This document shows, one piece after another, positions 10,384 to 22,628 of a stretch of 64,000 nucleotides of DNA. The notes below the pieces were generated by a model. It was not told the DNA's origin and ran no database searches. It was given only the letters and a program-made list of their open reading frames with translations. Both the position numbers and the translations under genes were made by a program. The stretch covers positions 179,520,792 through 179,584,791 of the forward strand of contig NC_068939.1 of NCBI RefSeq assembly GCF_016801865.2. Direction: 5' to 3'. The stretch is from Culex pipiens pallens (taxonomy: Eukaryota; Arthropoda; Insecta; Diptera; Culicidae). Within the stretch, counting starts at the first letter, position 1, and each line of letters begins with the position of its first letter.

Positions 10384-12017
10384 CGTGGTGATTATTGCAT
10401 TCGATCGTAATATTACGATCATAATTTGTCGACTCACGATCGAGATTTCTCAATAGTAAGATTACGACTTACCATCGACAAATCTCGATCTACCATCGAG
10501 AAATTACGATCGTAATTTTACTGTTGAGAAATCTCGATCGTGGATCGAGAAATTACGATCGTAATTTGTAATACCATTTTTTTGAAAAAGATATTAAAGA
10601 TTCCAATTTTTTTTTAAAAAATCATGAATTTAAAAAAATTTCAACAAACTTCATATTAAAAGTTTCAAAAATTTCAAAAATTTTAAAAATTTCAAAAATT
10701 TTAAAAAAGTTAAAAAATTCAAAAATTTCAAAAAAATATTTTTTTTTTAATTTTTAATTTTTTAATTCTTTAAAACAACTTAAACTTTTGAAATTTGTAA
10801 AATTTGTAAAATTTGTAAAATTTGTAAAATTTGTGAAATTTGTTAAATTTATAAAATTTGTGAAATTTGTAAAATTTGTAAATTTGTGAAATTTTGGAAA
10901 TTTTTATTTTTTTAAAAATTTTTAAAATTTTTGAAATTTTAAAATTTTTAGAAATTTTTAGAAATTTTTAAAAATTTTGAAATTCCTGACATTTTTAAAA
11001 ATTTTGAAATCTTTGAAATTTTCAAAATTTTTGAAATTTGAAAATTTTTGAAAATTTTAAAATTCTTAAAATTTTTGAATTTTTTGAAATTTTAAAATTT
11101 TTAAAATTTTTAATTTTTTGAAATTTTTGATTTTTTTTTAATTTTTTGAAATTTTTAAAATTTTTAAAATTTTTGAAATTTTTGAAATTTTTGAAATTTT
11201 TGAAATTTTTGAAATTTTTAAAGTTTTTGAAATTTTTGAAATTTTTAAAGTTTTTGAAATTCTTGACATTTTTTAAAAAAATTAAATTTTTTAATTTTTT
11301 TAAATTTTTGAAATTTTCGAAATTTGGAAATTTTGAAAATTTTTAATTTTTTTAAATTTTTTAAAATTTTTGAAATTTTCGAAATTTTTAGAAATTTTTA
11401 GAATTTTTTAAAAATTTTGAAATTCTTGACATTTTTAAAAAAAATTAATTTTTTAAAATTTTTAAAATTTTTAAAATTTTTTAATTTTTTTAAATTTTTT
11501 AAATTTTTTAAATTTTTTAATTTTTTTAAATTTTTTAAATTTTTTAAATCTTTTAAATTTTTAAAATTTTTTAAATTTTTTAAATTTTTTAAATTTTTAA
11601 AATTGTTGAAATTTTTAAAAGTTTTAAAAGTTTTAAAATTTTTAAAATTTTTAAAATTTTTAAAATTTTTAAAATTTTTAAAATTTTTAAAATTTTTAAA
11701 ATTTTTAAAATTTTTAAAATTTTTAAAATTTTTAAAATTTTTAAAATTTTTAAAATTTTTAAAATTTTTGAAATTTTTGAAATTTTTTAAATTTTAAAAA
11801 AAATTTGAAATTTTTGAAATTTTTTAAATTTTAAAAAAAAATTGAAATTTTTGAAACACATATCGAGATTTTCTCGATCGTCAGTCGTAACTTGTCAATG
11901 GTAGATCGAGAAATTACCATCGACAAATTACGATCGTAATATTACGATCGAGAAATCTCGATCGTGAGTCGAGAAATTACGATCGAAATATTACGATCGA
12001 ATGCAATAATCACCACG
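10384..12017. mobile_element. CGATCG-palindrome fold-back element I
   Basis: The element begins CGTGGTGATTATTGCATTCG and ends with its inverse complement. Each end has a ~160-190 bp inverted arm made of repeated words such as ACGATCGTAAT, TCGAGAAATTACGATCG and CCATCGACAAAT. The centre (10570-11850) is low-complexity A/T with AAATTTTTGAAATTTTT and TTTTTAAAA tandem runs, non-coding. An adjacent, separate element of the same design follows after 43 bp. Confidence 0.7.
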
Positions 12018-12060
12018 CTTGTATATGAAAAGGAAGACATTAGTGGTTGGTACTAGCAAT

Positions 12061-13622
12061 CGTGGTGATTATTGCATTCGATCGTAATATTACGATCGTA
12101 ATTTCTCGACTCACGATCGAGATTTCTCGATAGTAAGATTACAACTTACCATCGACAAATCTCGATCTACCATCGACAAATTATGACTTACCATCGAGAA
12201 ATTACGATCGTAATTTGACTGTTGAGAAATCTCGATCGTGGATCGAGAAATTACGATCGTAATTTGTAATACCATTTTTTAGTTTTTTTTTTTTTCATTT
12301 AGGCCGTTGCAAATATTTTTTGAAGTTTATGTCCCTCGGCTCTGACCAAAATCAAGGGGGGGGGGGGGGGGGGGGGCAAAAAAATAAAAAAATATAAAAA
12401 TTGAAATAACAAGCATAGGTTTTAACATTTGGATGAAAAAAGTGTTTCAAAATGCATTTTACACGCTTCTAATTGCTTTCCAATCATTAGTTTTCAAAAT
12501 ATCGATGTATTGACGGAAATTTATTTTTCGCGAAAAAAACTTTTCGTGGGACTGTATATTGGTATATCATGGAAATTTAAAATGTTTTCAAAAGAGTTCA
12601 AACATGCTAAATATGATTATAAACGCAAGAAGTGTATTTTAAATAGTTTTCAGATGATTAAAATTTTCATTTTCATTAAAATTTTGAAGTTTTCGGATTT
12701 TTTTTTGCCCCCTGATTATTCAGGCCGACTTTGAAGAAGGGGGCGACATAAACTTTGAAAAATATTTGCAACGGCCTTAAACGGAATATTTAAAAAAAAA
12801 TCTAAGTTCATTTTTTTTAATGTGAAAAAATAACAAAATTGAAAAAATCTAATTTCAAACAATTTAAAAAACTTAAAAATTTCAAATAAAAAAAATAAAA
12901 AAACTTTAAAAATTTCAAAGACTTTAAATAATTGAAAAAAAATCAAAAATGACAAAACATTTCAAAAACTTCAAATTTTTTTTAATGTTAAAATTTTTTA
13001 AAATTTCAAAAATTTTAAAAGTTTCAAAAATTTCAAAAAAAAAATAAAAAATTTAAAAAGAAATCAAAAATTTCAAAAACTTCAAAAATTTTAAAAAATT
13101 TAAAAATTTCAAAAAATTTAAGAAATTTAAAACTTTCAATAATTTAAAAATTTGAACTTTTTTATTTTTTTAATTATTAAAATTTTTGAAATTTTTAAAA
13201 TTTTGGAAATTTTGAAAATTTTTGAAATTTTTAAATTTCTGAAATTTTTTTAAATTTTTTTAAATTTTTTAAATTTTTGAATTTTTTTGAAATTCTTGAA
13301 ATTTTTTGAAATTTTTGACAATTTTTGATTTTTTTTAATTTTTTGAATATTTTGAAGTTTTTTAAATTTTTGTGTTTTTTTTTTGAAAATCATGAAAAAA
13401 AGTCAAAACGAGCTTCGAACCCATATCGAGATTTTCTCGATCGTCGGTCGTAATTTGTCGATGGTAGATCGAGAAATTACGATCGAATGATCTCAATCTA
13501 CTATCGACAAATTACGACTTACCATCGACAAATTACGATCGTAATATTACGATCGAGAAATCTCGATCGTGAGTCGAGAAATTACGATCGTAATATTACG
13601 ATCGAATGCAATAATCACCACG
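12061..13622. mobile_element. CGATCG-palindrome fold-back element II
   Basis: It has the same termini and arm words as element I, again with an A/T low-complexity core. It is interrupted by a younger 475-bp insertion at 12302-12776 that carries a 21-G run. Confidence 0.7.
12302..12776. mobile_element. Harbinger-like MITE nested in element II
   Basis: The terminal inverted repeats GGCCGTTGCAAATATTTTT and its complement are flanked by TTA on both sides. TTA fits the TWA target preference of PIF/Harbinger transposons. No transposase is present. A pure G run of 21 lies at 12356-12376. Confidence 0.6.
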
Positions 13623-14543
13623 TACGACTTACCGCGACTTACCATCGACAAATCTTGATCCACCATCGACGAATTACGGTCGTAATTTTACTGTTGAGAA
13701 ATCACGATCGTGGATCGAGAAATTTCAAAAATTTCAAAAAATAAAAAATTCCAAAAAATTTAAAAAAAATAAAATTTTTAAAAATTTCCAGTTTCAAAAA
13801 TTCTAAAAATTTCTAAAAAAATCAAAAATCTTTAAAAAAAATTTTTTTAAAAGATTTAAAAATTTCATAAATTTTTATAATTGAAAAAAAGATAATTTCG
13901 AAGTTCAGTTTTTTAGGGACTGAATAAAAAAAAACCTCAAAAAAATATTTTTACATTCTTAAAATTTCAGAATTTTTTTAAAATTTTAGAAATTTTTGAA
14001 ATTTGTAAATTTTTGATTTTTTTGAAATTTTCATTTTTTTTGAAATTAATAAAAATGATGAATTTTTATTTTTTTGTAATTAATGAAAATTATGAATTTT
14101 AAAATTTTTTGAAATTAATGAAATGATTTTCTCGATCGTCGGTCGAAATTTGTCGATGGTAGATCGAGAAATTACGACCGAATGATCTCAATCTACTACA
14201 ATCAACCCCCGGTGGTTGGTCACTTTTTCGTTTGACACTTTTTTAGTTTGTACCCCGTTGGTTGGCCAAAGTCAAACTAAAAAGTGCCGAACTGTCACTT
14301 TTTACACGGCGCTCACGCACACTATCAAAACAAACGTTTGGTAGGAGGTGTGAGCTCCGTGTAAAAGGGGTGTCAAACTAAAAAGTGACCCCGTTCGTTT
14401 GACAACAGTTGGTGTCAAACCACCGGGGTTTGAGTGTATCGACAAATTACGACTTACCATCGACAAATTAAGATCGTAATATTTCGATCGAGAATTCGCG
14501 ATCGTGAGTCAAGAAATTACGATCGAAATAATACGATCGAATG
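13623..14543. mobile_element. CGATCG fold-back element III, degenerate
   Basis: It shares the arm words of elements I and II but lacks the outer CGTGGTGATT terminus. The right arm (14120-14540) is split by a 238-bp MITE. The core is A/T low-complexity. Confidence 0.55.
14199..14436. mobile_element. 238-bp TA-flanked MITE (CCCCGGTGG ends)
   Basis: The ends CAATCAACCCCCGGTGG and CCACCGGGGTTTGAGTG are inverted repeats, with TA on both sides. The undisturbed sequence CTACTATCGACAAATT at 13499 shows the empty site with a single TA. The interior has subterminal TGTCAAACTAAAAAGTG words in both orientations. Probably mariner-type. Confidence 0.75.
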
Positions 14544-15145
14544 AAGCTTAAAAATCCGAACCTATTGAAAATAAAAAAAATCGCCTGACTTTAATAAATT
14601 TATACCGCTAAACAGCGATGACATTGTTCAGATTTCGAGTACAAATATTTTTAAGCTGGTTTGCCTTGACATATATAATAAAAAAAAAACATGTACTGGG
14701 TTGTTCAGTTTTTTTTGAAAAAAAAGTAGATTAGCCATGGTATTTTATGATTTATTTTATACTAACAGTGCTGCCGTTCTACGCATAGTTGTCCCATGTT
14801 AAAAAAAGTGCAACTGAGAAAAACGCGATTGAAATTATTCGACCGTTTTTTGTGTTTCTACGCATAATTGTCCCGTGGGTCCCTGTTCACCCCATAAGTC
14901 CCTAACCATCCCAGTTAGCAGTTTATCACTCTTATTAGTTATCTTCTTGGTATACAACACGTAAACAATACACAATACTTCGTCAAACTAATGATTTAGT
15001 GAAAGAAAATACTTGGTGGGACAATTATGCGTAGAAGTACAACGATCGGACAAACAGACTTGGTGTTGTTCTTGATGAGTTTCCTAACAAAGCACTAGAT
15101 TTTATGTGTTTTTGTTAAAGTATACGTTAAACTAAACTTAAAAAA

Positions 15146-18100
15146 GGTGCTGTGGTAATGCTACAGGCATAACCATCATGACGAAGAACTTCGGACACAA
15201 AAGTAAATGAATTTTTATAGTTATTATTATTTGCGTTTCTTGGCCACAAAATCAATCACGAAAGAGTTAATTCTTAAGATCTATTTATTTCTGCTCAATG
15301 ATGGTCTCATGTTAATTTGACGTTGGATAACGGGGGAAGGTACACTCCTGCTACCGGAGCCTCCGGCCACTCCAGGTGGTGGCCACTACTGCCAAAATGT
15401 CAAATTTCATGTCCAGTATCAAAATCCCTAAAGTTTGATACCCATATTGCCCCAACTCTTATGGTTCCGCAAATGTCCCCTTATCGGAACATCCCCGGGG
15501 CCTGCGGCCACTCCAGGTGGTAGCCACTACTGCCAAAATGTCAAATTTCATGTCCAGTATCAAAATCCCTAAAGTTTGATACCCATATTGCCCCAACTCT
15601 TATGGTTCCGCAAATGTCCCCTTATCGGAACATCCCCGGGGCCTGCGGCCACTCCAGGTGGTGGCCACTACTGCCAAAATGTCAAATTTCATGTCCAGTA
15701 TCAAAATCCCTAAAGTTTGATACCCATATTGCCCCAACTCTTATGGTTCCGCAAATGTCCCCTTATCGGAACATCCCCGGGGCCTGCGGCCACTCCAGGT
15801 GGTGGCCACTACTGCCAAAATGTCAAATTTCATGTCCAGTATCAAAATCCCTAAAGATTGATACCCATTTTGCCCCAACTCTTATGGTTCCGCAAATGTC
15901 CTTTTATCGGAACATCCCCGGGGCCTGCGGCCACTCCAGGTGGTGGCCACTACTGCCAAAATGTCAAATTTCATGTCCAGTATCAAAATCCCTAAAGTTT
16001 GATACCCATATTGCCCCAACTCTTATGGTTCCGCAAATGTCCCCTTATCGGAACATCCCCGGGGCCTGCGGCCACTCCAGGTGGTGGCCACTACTGCCAA
16101 AATGTCAAATTTCGTGTCCAGTATCAAAATCCCTAAAGTTTGATACCCATATTGCCCCAACTCTTATGGTTCCGCAAATGTCCCCTTATCGGAACATCCC
16201 CGGGGCCTGCGGCCACTCCAGGTGGTGGCCACTACTGCCAAAATGTCAAATTTCATGTCCAGTATCAAAATCCCTAAAGATTGATACCCATTTTGCCCCA
16301 ACTCTTATGGTTCCGCAAATGTCCTCTTATCGGAACATCCCCGGGGCCTGCGGCCACTCCAGGTGGTGGCCACTACTGCCAAAATGTCAAATTTCATGTC
16401 CAGTATCAAAATCCCTAAAGTTTGATACCCATATTGCCCCAACTCTTATGGTTCCGCAAATGTCCCCTTATCGGAACATCCCCGGGGCCTGCGGCCACTC
16501 CAGGTGGTGGCCACTACTGCCAAAATGTCAAATTTCATGTCCAGTATCAAAATCCCTAAAGTTTGATACCCATATTGCCCCAACTCTTATGGTTCCGCAA
16601 ATGTCCCCTTATCGGAACATCCCCGGGGCCTGCGGCCACTCCAGGTGGTGGCCACTACTGCCAAAATGTCAAATTTCATGTCCAGTATCAAAATCCCTAA
16701 AGTTTGATACCCATATTGCCCCAACTCTTATGGTTCCGCAAATGTCCCCTTATCGGAACATCCCCGGGGCCTGCGGCCACTCCAGGTGGTGGCCACTACT
16801 GCCAAAATGTCAAATTTCATGTCCAGTATCAAAATCCCTAAAGTTTGATACCCATATTGCCCCAACTCTTATGGTTCCGCAAATGTCCCCTTATCGGAAC
16901 ATCCCCGGGGCCTGCGGCCACTCCAGGTGGTGGCCACTACTGCCAAAATGTCAAATTTCATGTCCAGTATCAAAATCCCTAAAGTTTGATACCCATATTG
17001 CCCCAACTCTTATGGTTCCGCAAATGTCCCCTTATCGGAACATCCCCGGGGCCTGCGGCCACTCCAGGTGGTGGCCACTACTGCCAAAATGTCAAATTTC
17101 ATGTCCAGTATCAAAATCCCTAAAGTTTGATACCCATATTGCCCCAACTCTTATGGTTCCGCAAATGTCCCCTTATCGGAACATCCCCGGGGCCTGCGGC
17201 CACTCCAGGTGGTGGCCACTACTGCCAAAATGTCAAATTTCATGTCCAGTATCAAAATCCCTAAAGTTTGATACCCATATTGCCCCAACTCTTATGGTTC
17301 CGCAAATGTCCCCTTATCGGAACATCCCCGGGGCCTGCGGCCACTCCAGGTGGTGGCCACTACTGCCAAAATGTCAAATTTCATGTCCAGTATCAAAATC
17401 CCTAAAGTTTGATACCCATATTGCCCCAACTCTTATGGTTCCGCAAATGTCCCCTTATCGGAACATCCCCGGGGCCTGCGGCCACTCCAGGTGGTGGCCA
17501 CTACTGCCAAAATGTCAAATTTCATGTCCAGTATCAAAATCCCTAAAGTTTGATACCCATATTGCCCCAACTCTTATGGTTCCGCAAATGTCCCCTTATC
17601 GGAACATCCCCGGGGCCTGCGGCCACTCCAGGTGGTGGCCACTACTGCCAAAATGTCAAATTTCGTGTCCAGTATCAAAATCCCTAAAGTTTGATACCCA
17701 TATTGCCCCAACTCTTATGGTTCCGCAAATGTCCCCTTATCGGAACATCCCCGGGGCCTGCGGCCACTCCAGGTGGTGGCCACTACTGCCAAAATGTCAA
17801 ATTTCGTGTCCAGTATCAAAATCCCTAAAGTTTGATACCCATATTGCCCCAACTCTTATGGTTCCGCAAATGTCCCCTTATCGGAACATCCCCGGGGCCT
17901 GCGGCCACTCCAGGTGGTGGCCACTACTGCCAAAATGTCAAATTTCATGTCCAGTATCAAAATCCCTAAAGATTGATACCCATTTTGCCCCAACTCTTAT
18001 GGTTCCGCAAATGTCCTCTTATCGGAACATCCCCGGGGCCTGCGGCCACTCCAGGTGGTGGCCACTACTGCCAAAATGTCAAATTTCATGTCCAGTATCA

Positions 18101-19996
18101 AAATCCCTAAAGTTTGATACCCATATTGCCCCAACTCTTATGGTTCCGCAAATGTCCCCTTATCGGAACATCCCCGGGGCCTGCGGCCACTCCAGGTGGT
18201 GGCCACTACTGCCAAAATGTCAAATTTCATGTCCAGTATCAAAATCCCTAAAGTTTGATACCCATATTGCCCCAACTCTTATGGTTCCGCAAATGTCCCC
18301 TTATCGGAACATCCCCGGGGCCTGCGGCCACTCCAGGTGGTGGCCACTACTGCCAAAATGTCAAATTTCATGTCCAGTATCAAAATCCCTAAAGTTTGAT
18401 ACCCATATTGCCCCAACTCTTATGGTTCCGCAAATGTCCCCTTATCGGAACATCCCCGGGGCCTGCGGCCACTCCAGGTGGTGGCCACTACTGCCAAAAT
18501 GTCAAATTTCATGTCCAGTATCAAAATCCCTAAAGATTGATACCCATTTTGCCCCAACTCTTATGGTTCCGCAAATGTCCTCTTATCGGAACATCCCCGG
18601 GGCCTGCGGCCACTCCAGGTGGTGGCCACTACTGCCAAAATGTCAAATTTCATGTCCAGTATCAAAATCCCTAAAGTTTGATACCCATTTTGCCCCAACT
18701 CTTATGGTTCCGCAAATGTCCTCTTATCGGAACATCCCCGGGGCCTGCGGCCACTCCAGGTGGTGGCCACTACTGCCAAAATGTCAAATTTCATGTCCAG
18801 TATCAAAATCCCTAAAGTTTGATACCCATATTGCCCCAACTCTTACGGTTCCGCAAATGTCCCCTTATCGGAACATCCCCGGGGCCTGCGGCCAGTATCA
18901 AAATCCCTAAAGTTTGATACCCATATTGCCCCAACTCTTATGGTTCCGCAAATGTCCCCTTATCGGAACATCCCCGGGGCCTGCGGCCACTCCAGGTGGT
19001 GGCCACTACTGCCAAAATGTCAAATTTCATTTCCAGTTTCAAAAACCCAAATATTATTGTTCCGCAAATTTCCCCCTATCGGAACACCCCCGGGGCCTCC
19101 GGCCACTCCAGGTGGTGGCCACTACTGCCGAAATGTCAAATTTGTCAAAAAGAGGGCGAAGGGGAAAGCAGCTTTCTGCGTAGCTGTGGATTCCTTCACC
19201 CCTCGCGTCCTTCCTTGGTTCCGTCCCGCAAAATCTCTAGGCAACACGATGCACGGAATCTGGCCGCTTCCTCAACCCGGATGGGAAGGACAGGTTGGAT
19301 AGAGAATCACTAATGGAAGAATTTGCCGGGTGAGAGCAGCTACCTCGAGCTGTGAAATCCGTCACCGGTTTGGGGGAGCAGGGTGAAGGCAGCTCGCCGA
19401 GCTGTGAAATCCGTCACCCCGCGCGTCCTTCCTTGGTCCCGTCCCGCAAAATCTCCATGGCAACGTCGTCCGATCGTGGATTCCTCGTGGCTGGTTTCCT
19501 CCTCGGTCCCGCATCAGCAACAGCAGGAGCTCCTTCCAGGTCGGCGTCCAATATTGAATTGACTTGATTTTGGAACGGCACCTCTTTTTATATCAAATCG
19601 TTTTGGCGTTTGGCGAAGCAGCAGCACAAAAGGAATAAATCGCCAAATTGTGTCAAGGCCAAACGCAGGCAAGGCTTTGGGGGCGGAGTCAAGAGAGAGA
19701 GAGTGCGCGTGTGTGTGTTGTGTGCGTGCTTGCTTGCTGTGTGGAAGCAGTTTTATTAATTTAAACTCAGTTTTTAAGTGCTTCAACTAAATTTCATGGC
19801 CATTAATTAGGTATATTAAGAAAGCTTAAAATCCCCCCTTTCGTTTGGTGGGTACCACTTTTACGTGTGTTGAACAGGAGTTGAGATATTATTGTTGCAA
19901 ATCTTGCAGTCGCGTTTAATTTCTTTTCGTTACATTTCGCTCCACGAAATTTTGGATTGCTACCCTGTATAGAGCCCTAAGACGAAGTTCTTCGTC
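15146..19996 (+). mobile_element. Satellite-carrying mobile unit, copy 1
   Basis: This 4,851-bp unit starts GGTGCTGTGGTAATGC and ends GACGAAGTTCTTCGTC. It is repeated almost perfectly at 22629-27478, while the flanks of the two copies are unrelated except for bordering A runs (six A left, four right). Inside are ~200 bp of lead sequence, a 141-bp tandem array, then ~860 bp of non-repeated tail containing a short GT-rich microsatellite (~19700). The last 16 bases form a perfect hairpin. The complement of the last 14 bases recurs 34 bp inside the left end (GACGAAGAACTTCG), giving a subterminal inverted repeat. There is no transposase or Rep/helicase frame, so it is non-autonomous. Confidence 0.75.
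15360..19110 (+). repeat. 141-bp satellite array 1
   Basis: There are 25 exact 141-bp periods (unit heads at CCTGCGGCCACTCC, from 15360 to 18885), then one unit shortened to 95 bp and one diverged unit. Monomers are nearly identical. The few variants are T/A and C/T changes grouped in particular monomers plus a TAG-creating change in the second. Because 141 is divisible by three the array stays open in one frame (1,102 codons from 15602), but this is not evidence of a protein. Confidence 0.95.
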
Positions 19997-20058
19997 AAAA
20001 TGTCAAAAATTCAAAATCGCCAAAAAATGACATGGGACAATTATGCGTAGAACGGCCA

Positions 20059-20214
20059 CTGTGGTTCTTAAAAAAATCATATTGAAAATGTGTAAAATAG
20101 ATGGTTTCTTTTCATTTGACTTTTGAAAAACGAACAATCAGTTGTTTTTTTTTTGACATTTTGTCTACCTTTAAATATAATTATTTAAAATTGAGTTGTA
20201 GAAGAGCAAAAGTT
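20059..20214. other. Short unassigned intergenic DNA and target site of the retroposon
   Basis: AT-rich sequence of no recognised family. Its end, 20195-20214 (GTTGTAGAAGAGCAAAAGTT), is the first copy of the 20-bp target duplication of the retroposon that follows. Confidence 0.6.
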
Positions 20215-21810
20215 CTGTAATTCTGTAATTCTGTAATTTCGGAATACATTCGTCCGGCTTCAGCTGAAGATTCATGCTGTCCCATGTTGCATGTTCGAGT
20301 GTAGACCTACGGAAAACCTTGCCGCGAGGAGAGGTGAGTGAACCTGTACACGAGCCACCTACGACATAATTCCTCGGGCGGCCCAGGTCAACTCGAAGTT
20401 ACCCCAGGCACCCCCAGTGCAGGACACATTGGGGGTAGAAAGCGGATAGATATTTCAGTGAATACAATAATTATGACAATATAGTTTCATATAATCCTTA
20501 TTCCTTAATCTTACCTTTTGACACTATCAAACCTAGCAATATTACTATTGCATCTTACCATTCCCTTTTGATAGTGTCAACTTCAAACCTTCACTCATTG
20601 TGCAATTAACACATAATTTCCGCTATATTCTTCATGCGGAATCTTCGTCTAATTTCTTCGCCTTATTATCACTGAACCACGGCGCGATATTGTTCTCACA
20701 TTTTTTTGAGCTTCAACGACCGATTGATATTCACGCACTTATAAAAATACTTGTTCTGTTTCGCGACTTTTTGAAAAATACACGTGTGTTGGTTGAAACA
20801 ATGACTTTTTCGGTCATCGTATGCTCGCAAGGTACATGAAAGAGAAAAAGAGAAAAAATGGGATAAGTACAATGTAAAATAAAATCGAACATTGAATAAC
20901 AGACTAACACAGAAAGAAAGAATACAGAAACCTTATTTTGCAACTAGACAGAACTACCAACTTGTAACGAGAAGTTTACAAGATAACAACTGAAGTTGTG
21001 AAATATGGGACAAGACAAACAAACTTGAATAGTTAACATATACATATATTAAAAAAGATTGAACGTACCTTTAATCATATAAACAGTTATGCCCAAATTT
21101 CTTACCAAATTATTTTCAGCAGTTACATTTCTACAATAATGAATTGCGATTCTAAGTTAGAATAATTGAGTATTTAAAGTTTAGGGGGTAAGAGACAAGT
21201 TATAGCAAGAGCAAAATAAATAGATGGATAGATTTTACTAAATTGTATCTTAAAAGAATAGGAAACATCTATCTTGTTTTGAAAATAGCCAATGCACCAA
21301 GAGCAAACATACAGCATGTCACGTTCACACCGTATGGAGTAAATGTGATAAACTATATGTCCACATTCGGGGCACCACCTTTTTCAAAATACAGGAAATG
21401 ATAGAAGGAAGACCCCATTCTGTATAGTGGAAGATTTCTGCAACACCTTGGATTCGGACCAGACATTTTGTCTGAAATAAGAGAGAAAGACAAATATTAA
21501 ATTGTGGTATTATCACTAATTCCTATCATCCTTTCACCCCCCAAGACATGGTCTATCCTTCGTGCCTTCGTGTCTTGGGTGATGGCGAATTCTACCTTCT
21601 TGAATGATCTTCGGACCACCTCCAACTAGAATTCACAACAGGACCTCCCTCGGCTCCAGTTTACAACATGACAGCGACGAGAACACAGCCGAATAGGAGT
21701 TGACAGTATCAAATGCATGCTATACCCTTTGTTTTGCTGGATACTTACTAATAGCAAAGGGCGAGGGTCCTGCGACTCTCAGCAATCATGAATACTGCCC
21801 ATTTGCCACA
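20215..21810 (-). mobile_element. 1.6-kb retroposon, copy 1
   Basis: It is flanked by a perfect 20-bp direct repeat (20195-20214 and 21811-21830). A full-length second copy at 54949-56547 has its own, different 23-bp direct repeat. One end carries two to three tandem CTGTAATT-type words. On the minus strand this is a 3' microsatellite tail (ACAGAATT)n, so the element is read as minus-strand, with 5' end TGTGGCAAATGGGCAG. Long, variable-sequence target duplications plus a simple-repeat tail fit target-primed reverse transcription (LINE machinery). No reverse transcriptase is present. Short minus-strand frames exist but are disrupted by differences between copies. Confidence 0.7.
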
Positions 21811-21830
21811 GTTGTAGAAGAGCAAAAGTT

Positions 21831-22628
21831 ATAAAAAATATCAGAATGGCAATACTGTAGTGATTGTTTTGGTTTGCCTTTTAAAAGCCTAGTTTAGGAT
21901 GTTCATTCTACATTAAATTTCTATGCAGGAAAATAAATTCTCCTTTTAAATATTCAAAAACATTGGGGGTTTCTTCGACAGCCAAAACGATTTTTTTTTA
22001 ATTTCGACTATTGCTGGTTAAACAAAGTTTTATGCATATTTCGAAACTATTTAACTTAAACAATTTTATTTGTTGTTATGAAAACACATAAAAACATCCA
22101 TATATTGAAATTAGAAAAAAATAAAAAAGAAAATTTCGAAAATGCAGTCTGCTTTCCGATTCGATCTGATTTTAATTTCAAATAGGTATAAATAATAATC
22201 CTTTTATTTAATTCAAATAAATTTTAACATTTTCAAGATCATTTCAGAAAGTTTTATTAAAATAGGTTTGTTCTATATATTTATCATTCAAACATTCAAA
22301 AGAATCATTTTTATTTTTTTTTTATTTTTGAAGGCCGACAAATTAATTGAATCATCAAGTACAAGTTGTTCCTCTTAGTGAGATGTCAGAAAAAATATTC
22401 AGTTATTGAACTTAGTTCAGTTATCACTTTTAGAAATTATAAAATAAAATAAAAACGGACACCAATCTTTGTCGTAATCAAATGTTTAATCAGAACAAAC
22501 TTTGTTGGTTCTATTATTTTTAACATTGCCGATAATAACCAGCCTGCAGCCTTTTTGAAAAAAAGTTTATGAGAACTATAAAGTTTTGACTTTGTTGCAG
22601 GCTAAGAAAAAAAGTTTTTATTAAAAAA
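21831..22628. other. Unassigned AT-rich DNA between retroposon and unit 2
   Basis: No reading frame, inverted repeat or match to other repeats in the window was noticed. It differs completely from the left flank of unit 1 and so fixes the left boundary of unit 2. Confidence 0.5.

Larger units (their letters stand above)
14771..20058. mobile_element. 432-bp MITE family, copy split by the satellite unit
   Basis: The left part 14771-15145 and right part 19997-20058 together form one member of the family whose intact copies are 41599-42030 and 49595-50026. The terminus is CTGCCGTTCTACGCATAATT. The satellite-carrying unit at 15146-19996 sits in the A-run near its right end (intact sequence CTTAAAAATGTC). 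Confidence 0.72.

Noticed and set aside
11146..11797. Phe/Leu/Lys-repeat frames
   Set aside because: Low-complexity AAATTTTT DNA in the core of a fold-back element.
15602..18910. 1,102-aa repetitive open frame
   Set aside because: It is a by-product of a 141-bp (3 x 47) satellite. Monomer variants do not show protein-level constraint, and the first units contain a stop.
15360..19110. CRISPR-like array
   Set aside because: Contiguous 141-bp monomers with no unique spacers, in a eukaryotic genome.
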